Shown here piece after piece: positions 54,702 through 64,000 of a stretch of DNA of 64,000 bases (positions are counted from its first letter, which is position 1; every line of letters begins with the position of its first letter). The notes beneath the pieces were generated by a model. That model was not told the DNA's origin and ran no database searches. It was given only the letters and a program-made list of their open reading frames with translations. Made by a program: the position numbers and the translations under genes. This DNA is from Panaeolus papilionaceus (Eukaryota > Basidiomycota > Agaricomycetes > Agaricales): the NCBI GenBank assembly GCA_015501605.1, contig JADNRZ010000007.1:682001-746000 (forward strand), read 5' to 3'.

Positions 54702-55477
54702 GGATCATCTTTTTACCCTTGTCATTTCATGCCGACCCTGGACGGATGGTGCTGGATGTGAGGGCGTTTGGATGCCCTTGTTACGACCGTTTACGACCCT
54801 CCCTCATTAATTTCTCTATCTTACTACCCGCCTATTGGTTAAACCCTTCGCGCCTTTCACGACAACGTCATTCCTTGGCTACCTCCCGTTTTTATTTGCT
54901 GACTTATCTTTATATTGCTGGATTAGATCTTTGTACTTTTAGTATTCTATCTAGCCCACGCCCTTCCTTTCTTTTCCTTCCTTTTCATAGCTCCTTCAAC
55001 CTCTATCCCAATGTACTAATTGCTTTGTACTGCGACACGACCTTTCCTTCCCTTCCTATTGTTTTTCTTATTTCATTGGGCTCACTTAATTCCTTCCTTT
55101 TTTCGCTTTACTCATTGCTGTCGTGTTTCGGTCTCCGTGATACGGTTACGGTTACAGTGCTTGCTATCGGTAGAAATTTCTGTGATAACTAACAAGATCG
55201 AACTAATATCTCACTCTCATCTCTCATCCACCATCCTTTGTGTTCACATCCTCGCGCACTCGTTCGTTCTCTCCCAAACATCATCACCCTCTTTGCTTTC
55301 CTGGACTAGGCATCCTTATGCCTATTTCCATTTGTACAAGTCGTGCATCATAGAAATTTTCTTTTTGATATCAATGTACATTGTAGCTGCAATACATATT
55401 ACCTAGTGACATTTTTCTCTCATTCACTCGTGCGCCAAAGACTGGGTAGTATGTCCTTGAGAGATTATAGTTGGAGT
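54702..55477. other. Intergenic: long pyrimidine-rich 3' region
   Basis: About 775 bp downstream of the SUN gene are very rich in T and C on the plus strand, with repeated CTTCC/CCTTT clusters. Open frames here (54719-55192, 55020-55406) are Phe/Ser/Leu-rich results of that composition. No gene is supported. Confidence 0.4.
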
Positions 55478-57077
55478 TCAGGCTTGTGAGGACCTTGTTG
55501 ATGCGATGGACGCAAAATGGATCGGTGGTAAAGGTGCACTGCCTCCAGGTCGTGATGTTCTGTTTAGACGTGTGGGCCCCCTAGCGCCAAGAATCAACTG
55601 TGTTTTTTTATCGCACAATCGCCCTCCTTCAGTCCTCTGTTCTTCCTGAATTGCGCCGATAGCAACAATGGATGTCCCGTGAGCCTTTTCATGCACTTGC
55701 ATACTTGCTGGTAGCTGATGTGAGACGATACCCTCTGAGATGCCGACCAGAGCAGCTTCTATGACATTTTCATCGTCTGCATCTAGATGTGCGGCCAACT
55801 TGATGCGGTTATTAAAAACGGCCAACATCGTCGAAGCATAAGTTTTGCTGATAATTGTAGAAGTAACTTGGTAATAGGCAGGTGTGACCCTTGGCAGAAC
55901 CAGCAACGAGAGGATAAGATTGGCAATAACGATCATCACTGGATGCGAGGCAGGCGGAGATTAGATAGTTCATATGGAGGTCTAAAAATATACTTAAATG
56001 CTTACCCGTTAGTGTCCCCGTTTGAATGAACATCGGTATGAGGTTGTCTGTGATCTTTTTGGTCGACAATATCATTCCAGACGTGAATTTGCGAAGCTTC
56101 GAGTTGATAGCACTCGTTCATTAGTGGCAGACCCCATGATCGGCCGCTTAGGACACTTACATAGCATACCATGCTTCCAGAGATAATCATATCGCACAAA
56201 GCACTGGACCCATTCCAAATCTAGAGATATTCTTCAGAACGGATAGACTTCAAAATCAATGAGCGAGCAAACGTACAGTGGCGGTGACGAGATGCAGTTT
56301 TGGGTCGATGTCGCTGAAGGCGCCAGCTCGGAATGTAATGACGGACATCGCAATTCCGCCTCCCAATTGGACGAGAGACAACTAAGGAAATCCGTCGGCG
56401 AATGTACCCAATAACGAAGATACAGTGGCACTCACCATAATCACCGAAATAGGGGAGATGAAAGTCTGACAGACGGTTCTGATACGAAGTGCGTACAGAG
56501 TCTGCACAATGAAAGCCACTATGACGACGTGCGTCAGACATATCAGGAGTAAGGATAAAACACGAAACTCGCCTTACCTATAGAGCTTACAAGAGGTACC
56601 GATATTGGCGTCAGATATACTTGATCTAGGTCAGAAACATCTCCGAAACGATCCACGAAATGCCTCCAGGCAGTTGCAATTACCATCCCCGTCTGAGCTA
56701 TTTCCAGCGAAAATACGACATGGACCAAAATCCGACTGCAAATCCTATCGTTCGGGAACGCGCGACGGTATGTATCTGCGATTTAAAGGTTGACAGTAAG
56801 CTATCATTGGATCAATGGATGGAAGATGAACCGACATGCGGCATACTCACAAACTTGGATCGTGAGCACTCCAAACAATACACAGTTTAGGAGTATCCCC
56901 AGAAGCTGTTCACAGGTATCAGTCATAGCCTACTCCAACTACTGGCACTTACCAATGGACCGGCGCTTCAGTGGTCATCCGAGTTGGGGTAGACAGTTGA
57001 GCACACAAGCCAGCCACTCCACAGCAGTGTCTTTACCTTTTGTCGACGTCTTGAGGACTAAAAGTGAGGGCTGGCAT
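55478..57077 (-). CDS. DUF6534-type seven-helix membrane protein
   Basis: The spliced product starts MPALTFSPQDVDKSAGPLLL and runs through GILLNCVLFGVLTIQV and YTYRRAFPNDRICSRILVHV. Later blocks are VFSLEIAQTGMVIATAWRHF, YLTPISVPLVSSIVAFIVQT, LYALRIRTVCQTFI, LVQLGGGIAMSVITFRAG, ATIWNGSSALCDMIISGSMV and VIANLILSLLVLPRVTPAYY. The C-terminus (MLAVFNNRIKLAAHLDADDE) is followed by a tail ending at 55478. The order QV-YTYYRxFPND, then LVIT-like helix, then LNNR/LNAR is that of the DUF6534 family, very large in mushroom-forming fungi and without a known function. It has been called receptor-like because of its helices. Nothing visible gives a ligand. At least five short introns are implied. The gene is convergent with the SUN gene. 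Confidence 0.8.
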
Positions 57078-57699
57078 TTCGAATCCGAGAAACCTGGGGT
57101 GAGATGATAGAGACGATATCTATCGTTGGCGCTTTATACGCCGATTTGCCTTGCTGAAAGTAGATGGCCGGTCCTTTTACAAGGAGACCAAATGTTCCAG
57201 GTTGACAGGAGGGCTTCATCTTTGGACGAATTACGTTTATCTTGGTGGTGGAGAAAGTCTAGATATCGGGGATCCAAGGGAATAAATGAGATACAGACGA
57301 ACACCGCAAAGTTTCGTAGCTGATATGGGCTAGTGCGCAATCATGATTCCAACAGAACTTCGGCATGAGACATGTCATAAAACAAAAGCAAAAGGCTGTA
57401 CACGTCCAAACGAACGAAATCAGTTTTCTTGGGAGGATACATCGCGCTCGGAAGAAGTGTCCCCATGTTGGAATGAATCAGGGACAAGCAAGGTACTGAT
57501 TGACGGGCATGGACGGTGTTCAATCGTTATCTTCATGCAGCCTTCATAGATTTACTTTATAATCATGACAAGGACTGTAACATATCAAAGCCCAATATAG
57601 ACTTGACACAGACCCACTCCATTCCGTATCCAACCCTACCCACCAGCGTTCTTAACTTTACGGAATAAAACGAACCATTCCCTTTGGCTAGCTGACCAT
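57078..57699. other. Intergenic: DUF6534 promoter and iminopeptidase 3' region
   Basis: About 620 bp without supported features. Short frames (57126-57323 plus, 57343-57549 plus) lack motifs. Confidence 0.35.
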
Positions 57700-59630
57700 T
57701 CAAAGATTGGCAAACTTGTCAGTAGCCTGAATGGAGTGAATATATGTAAATTTAGGAGAGGCAATGAACACCCACCTCGACGAGGAGTTTGGCAATACCA
57801 GGCTCGCGAGAAGAATGTCCAGCATCAGGGACAATATGGAGCGTACTTTCAGGGAAGACCTAGACGGAATACTAAGCTAAACTAGACCGATTCTCAGTGA
57901 TTGCCAGTAATAGTGATCACCTTTTTCAATGCATGGGCTGTCGTGGCCTAACGAAAAAAAATTCAGACGCAAATCAAAACTATGAGGAATGAAGCCTACT
58001 GGGCAAATGACGTCATAGCGTCCTTGGACAATGGTCGTTGGGATATGGCGACTGAAAAGGGGTCAGAGGGCAGTCGCTGTGGTCAAATGCACTCATACAT
58101 CTTGTCAATTTCCTGTTTTTCCAGGAGTTGCCCATCTCTCATGAAACCTTCGTTGACGAAATAGTGATTCTCAATTCGTGCGAATGCGCTAGGGTGCAAC
58201 TCAGTATAACATGACACTTCATCAGCATAGGCAAGGCATTAACATACTTTGCAAATTTGGAGTCATCTGCATGAGCGACATGGGCCGAATCGACATAGAG
58301 TTTTGAAGTCCCCATCCTGTGTAAAATGATAAAAGAGACAAAATTGAGAGAGGAAAAACACAAACGTACTCCCATTTGGCCCAGGCTTTGGCCGCGCGGA
58401 TTCGGGTCTCTTCGTCTTCAGAGTTCAACTGGGCGTGATAGGCCAGAATGAGGTCATGACGCTCTGATTCTGGGATAGGAGCAAGATATTCCTCCCTGTT
58501 ATATATTTCAGTGACCACATGTTTATTCCGAGGCAGAAGGCTGCTGTACCATGCCTCTGGGAAAAGGTGAGAAGCACCATCTTGATAGAAAAAGCGTAGT
58601 TCGCTAAGATGATGCGTTAGATATTAGCAAGACCCAAAAGTGTAAAATAATAAACCTTCGGCGGAGGGTGAAGATCCCTCTGCATGTACATTAGCTTCGC
58701 AGTAAATAATCTGCGCGTCGTTGGGAGTTACCTGAGAACAAGACTCTTCACTCTGCCTGGATGAGACTATAGGAAGTTATCATTAGATCTTCCTTGAAAA
58801 AAGAAAACACGAAAATGCCGAGTTACTTGAGCATAAGCTAGAGACAGGGTAGATCCCTGTAAGCACAAGTGAGTTGGTGTTAATAAATACTGATGTCGTG
58901 TATCTTACCCAGGACCCTCCGAATACATGCCACTTTTCAATCTTAAGCAGTTCCCTGAGTTTTTCAATGTCCTTGACCAGATCCCATGTGGTATTATCCT
59001 CTAGACATGCGCTCCTGTTCAATGTATTATCAGCAGCCGTATATAAATAGCCTGTCTTTGTGAGCACTTACGGTGTCGACTTGCCAGCTCCTCGCTGGTC
59101 GAAAAGGATGATCTAATATCATCCGCTGGTAAGAAGAAACGTTAAGGCATGAACGAGGAAGCAACCTTGTATTTTTCCGGGTTAAAGAATCCTCTGTCTG
59201 TAGCGTCCGTTCCTCCTCCGGGACCACCTGCGGGTGTGATATTAGTAATAGGATAGTGATCTGATGGCGATCACTGTACCATGGAGGAAGACCACTGTCC
59301 ATGTGAGTTATAAATTAGCCTGTAAGAAAGGTCACTGTCGATAGATATTATGCCTACCCGGGTTTCCTTCTTTGTTACCAGATACCTCGTAACTGATGAG
59401 ATTTAGTATTGTTGCGGTCAACAGAACTTGACTCGGAATACGCACTAAAGTTCGTGTAAATCGGAGACTTTGAGCTGGCCTACCTCAAATGGTTCAGGAG
59501 TTGCGTACATTGTGGATAGATTCCGGAAGATAAAAGATGATCTAGAAGTAGATAATCGTGGAAGATAAGAAAGACGAGTTGAGCGCCATTGCTTGTTCAA
59601 AGGAACCAATCTTAGCAAAGGGAAAGTCAT
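57700..59630 (-). CDS. Proline iminopeptidase (alpha/beta hydrolase, S33)
   Basis: The spliced protein has VVFLHGGPGGGTDATDRGFF with the oxyanion loop, KYKIILFDQRGAGKSTPSAC, DLVKDIEKLRELLKIEKWHV and the nucleophile elbow FGGSWGSTLSLAYA. SHPGRVKSLVLRGIFTLRRR, FFYQDGASHLFPEAW, AAKAWAKWEM, IVQGRYDVICPVATTAHALK and the His in IVPDAGHSSREPGI complete the catalytic set. The enzyme releases N-terminal proline from peptides. The first 40 residues (MTFPLLRLVPLNKQWRSTRL then SYLPRLSTSRSSFIFRNLST) look like a mitochondrial presequence. The usual cytosolic start would be the internal MYATPEPFEVG. Two products from two starts are therefore possible. About eight introns are implied, and the stop is at 57700. 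Confidence 0.9.
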
Positions 59631-59938
59631 GAGGTCATATGTTTTTCCATTTTCGGCTGTGTCCGATCATTCACTTGTGTTGTTTATTGGTTTCTATATC
59701 AAACATGTCTTTCTATTTTGGGTGATCCATGTTCAACTTGCTGGTTTGAACGATCCCGTGTTCATTCTTGCTTCAACTTGTATTATATCAAACAACGCGT
59801 TCAACAAACTTTTAACGCGTTTTCATCTGTATTTATACCTCGTAAGTTTTATGAATTTATTTCTAATAAAGTTCTATTAAATTTATATATTAGATCTCAA
59901 CTTATATCGTTGCATGAACTTATACCCCGCATTTCGAA
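59631..59938. promoter_or_regulatory. Divergent promoter, iminopeptidase / four-helix membrane protein
   Basis: These 308 bp separate two divergent starts. The right part is AT-rich (59855-59910, with TTATATATTAG). No separate gene is supported; the frame at 59593-59880 is AT-driven. Confidence 0.4.
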
Positions 59939-61970
59939 ATGACCTCAACGGCATATAATATCATCGGCCATTCCTCTGAACATTCAGATGGCCAGACCTT
60001 AGCTCATTCACGAAACTTGTCAACAATCTCGGACACAACCCTCCATACAAATACAACAGTCCATTCTCAACCTTATGAACCACTTCTGCGACCAATTACT
60101 CCAGGTTCAGAGCCCTCATATGAAATCGCATATCATACACGAAGTTCAGACAGGGCTTTGGCTCTACCCAGGTGGTCTCATCATTCATCCGGTTCCAAAA
60201 AGTCCAAGTCTGTAGTGTTGGACGAAAAGAGGTCATCCTCAACAATAGCACCTGCGCGCCAGCGCTTTCGACGTCTGAAGTGGACGAAGAATATTCTCGG
60301 TCTCATCATAAGTAAGGCTGCTTTGACATATACTAATCGAATATTACTTATCCAAACATTAGCCATTTGGACAATATACAACACAGCAAGATACTTAAAT
60401 GCCTTCACAATCTACGATAATGTCAAGGGACAAGCCTTCTCTCTTGTTCTGGGGGCATGCACTGGCTTGTCTTTCACGTTCTTTGCATGCGCTTCTATCC
60501 TCTCCTTTACTCAGATGACCCTCTTGGCTCATGGAATTTCCGTTCAAACCCTTGTCTCATTGCGCTCCGTCCTCCGTTATCTTTCGACATTATGTCTACT
60601 AGGACCAGGAATCGTCAACCTGGTCCTTATTATTATTTCGAGAAGGACCAACTCGCTAGAGCTACAGCCCAGATATCGGTGTCACCTCGACGTCGACTTG
60701 ATTTGGTCTACCACCCAAACACTTTGCCATAGGAAGGACTATTCCTGGGGTGTGTGGCTATTTCTAGCTATATTCAGAGTTGTCTTGACACTTGCAATCA
60801 CGGTATGTTTTTCTATGTCGGGCGAGAAAGCAACGATTTATTAATCTATTCTATTTCCAGTCCGTGTTCCATATCGTTGCTGCGTCCCCTCAGTTCTTGC
60901 CAATACGACGACACAAGGGATCTTTCAAAAAGAGCAAATCTCACTCCCGTTTGGACTCCTTCCACGACGGTTCAGCCGCCAACTCCAATGCATCCTTAGG
61001 AATGCCTCGTTTGGATCATGAACATCACCTTCAACATCAATCATCAGACTCGACGCTTTCGGCCAAATCTTCCCCTCGAAATCGTTTCAGGTCTCGTGCC
61101 TCTGTTAATTCCGACGAAGAAGTCCATAGCGATGCCCCAAGCTACAACGATACCGACTACATATCCATGCCAGGAAACCAGCCAAGTTCAGGTCGTGATC
61201 TGAATGGTTTTGTGGATCGCTTCCGCTCTCTCATTTCGCAAATTACTCGCGAAACAGAGGAAGGACTTGCGTTTGCGAGGTCCGACGGAGGGTCATCGGG
61301 GTCACCCAGATCACAAGAGCTTCCAGAGATAGATGTGGAGTATGCACATGTCGAAGAGCACCACGAGTATGAAGAAGAGGACGACTTCTATTCGGCATCC
61401 CCCTCTCATGCACCCAACGGAGACTACCACCAAGCATACCCAGCAGAGGAGCATATTCGTATGATGAATGGTTACATTCGTAGAATGCCCACCATCGAAT
61501 CGGTGGGCTCCAAGGAACTTCGCAATAGCATCGATGCATCAAGTTTCAATACCCACCGCGAGCGGGAGCGGCCCAACAGTCGACCCCCTACCCGAAATAC
61601 ACTCGCTTCGTGGAACGGATCCGACTTTTCAGGGGATCATCGAAGCCCGTCAAACAGCTTATCTGCTCAAGCTGAACTACTGGCCGGAATGTTTGGCAAG
61701 GACAACGCTTCAGAGATCGGAGAGCTCATGCGGAAAGGCGACACAATCCGTATGGTCGACAGCTCCTCTGTTCATACGGATAATTCCGAAGCACTGGGAA
61801 ACCCACTGAATGGCTACTCCTCTTCAACATCAGGTAGTAGAGCCACCGGCCATTCATATCATACAGCTCCCGATTCAACTGTCAGCTCGACGTCTACGGG
61901 TAAGAGCTCTGACTCGTCATTAAGGCGGGTCCTTGAAGATGCTACACAAACCCCATTAGAGAGGACCTAA
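59939..61970 (+). CDS. Fungal four-helix membrane protein with long Ser-rich tail, unknown function
   Basis: The start is MTSTAYNIIGHSSEHSDGQT, followed by a Ser/Thr-rich leader with basic KKSKSVVLDEKRSSS. Four hydrophobic segments follow: TIWTIYNTARYLNAFTIYDN, FSLVLGACTGLSFTFFACAS, SVLRYLSTLCLLGPGIVNLV and WGVWLFLAIFRVVLTLAITS. After ASPQFLPIRRHKGSFKKSKS comes a long, mostly disordered tail with an acidic patch (VEYAHVEEHHEYEEEDDFYS) and a helical AEELLAGMFGKD-like segment (AQAELLAGMFGKDNASEIGE). A 51-nt GTAAGG...CATTAG segment (60312-60362), with a TACTAAT branch-like site, is in frame and is probably an intron. A second intron (60804-60860) joins the helices to the tail. I do not recognise the family. 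Confidence 0.7.
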
Positions 61971-62652
61971 TGACAAATATTATCATGATTCTCTTTCTTT
62001 CCTTTTTGCCTCATCGTACTGGGTGCCACTTTTAATTTAACATTGCAATCTTTCTGAGTGGTTGATTTAGGTTTTATGTAAAATTTTGTATTGTATCAGC
62101 TATGTTTTATTCATATAATTTAGAGGAGATACATCATCACGAGACAATGCCATTATGATAAGATTTGAGATACAAAATCTCAGCCTATGTATGGAAGGCT
62201 CATCAGCGAGAGGTTACAGAGGAAAGTCAAGTGGGTTGTGAAGATGACCTCGAGAGCGAAGAATTCAGCTCTGCACACGGGGTGAAGATCGCTGCTCAGC
62301 TCTTGCAGCTCGACGAAGTCCTTATAACTACTTCATCTTTCCAGTTGGCAATGTAGCAGAGACTGTTTTGACTGCTCAGCCCCAGCCCAGACTGAGCGGG
62401 TATCAACACACCAAAGCGGAGAGGGAAAATGTTATACCTTTATACGAGTAGTACTTAAGTGGATGTGTAAGTGACTTGAGCCAAGTGATCCGAACATGCT
62501 GATAATTGATGGGCAAGTGAAGCGAGCACCCTGACCGTGCAGTTTAATATATAATCCTCAAAGTCGTGCTGTTTTCTAGTACGTCGCCATTAATTCTCTC
62601 TCACTCTCTGTTCGGCGTCCTCCAACTCTCCTAGGAATCCACACGTTTGACC
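61971..62652. other. Intergenic: promoter region of the Sec14-type gene
   Basis: About 680 bp in head-to-tail order. A TTTAATATATAAT stretch near 62543-62555 is a possible TATA-like element about 100 bp before the ATG at 62653. No gene is supported; a 63-codon frame at 62165-62356 lacks motifs. Confidence 0.4.

Positions 62653-64000
<1,348 letters not shown>

Noticed and set aside
54719..55406. Phe/Leu/Ser-rich plus-strand frames of 157 and 128 codons after the SUN gene
   Set aside because: They follow from the C/T-rich tract; the hydrophobic look is compositional.

Overview
The window is nuclear DNA from a filamentous basidiomycete, most likely an Agaricomycete. Genes are compact and densely packed on both strands. 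They are cut by many GT-AG introns of about 50-60 nt. Several encode families typical of mushroom-forming fungi (DUF6534 membrane protein, wax-synthase-type acyltransferase, membrane-tailed A1 protease, DM9 protein). No rRNA, tRNA, CRISPR array or prokaryote-type operon was seen. Gene models are hand-spliced from reading-frame continuity and family motifs. Exon edges are therefore inferences unless stated otherwise.

Layout: (1) 0-9.7 kb: the 3' end of methionyl-tRNA synthetase; an ankyrin-like gene; then RIT1, the initiator-tRNA A64 ribosyl-phosphate transferase, split in its first exon by a full-length 6.4-kb LINE with a 12-bp target-site duplication. (2) 9.6-20.4 kb, all on the minus strand: the calpain-like protease PalB/Rim13 (with a 4-nt micro-exon), a sugar transporter, a macro-domain protein and an STK32-type kinase. 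(3) 20.9-28.9 kb: a YVC1-type TRP channel, a SAM methyltransferase, a decayed methyltransferase paralogue and a wax-synthase-like acyltransferase. (4) 29-39.7 kb: a WD40 protein, a conserved protein with a mitochondrial-looking N-terminus, a membrane-tailed aspartic protease with a probable frameshift, and a RasGAP of the IQGAP-related type. (5) 41-47 kb: a small unidentified intron-rich gene, the BRO1-domain protein PalA/Rim20, and a DM9-repeat protein with a Lys/Ser-rich N-terminus. (6) 48.5-64 kb: secreted alkaline phosphatase, a SUN-domain nuclear-envelope protein, a DUF6534 membrane protein, proline iminopeptidase with a possible dual start, an unknown four-helix membrane protein, and a Sec14/CRAL-TRIO protein cut by the window end.

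Functional links: PalB/Rim13 and PalA/Rim20 belong to the same ambient-pH signalling route (Rim/Pal) and lie about 30 kb apart. The methyltransferase, its relic and the acyltransferase could be a small tailoring locus, but no core biosynthetic enzyme is present. The most striking items are the clean, recent-looking LINE insertion that breaks RIT1, the very small exons (4, 6, 12, 14 and possibly 18 nt) needed to keep frames open, and the 49-bp antisense overlap between the RIT1 and PalB coding ends. I did not find a multi-gene system that looks wholly new.
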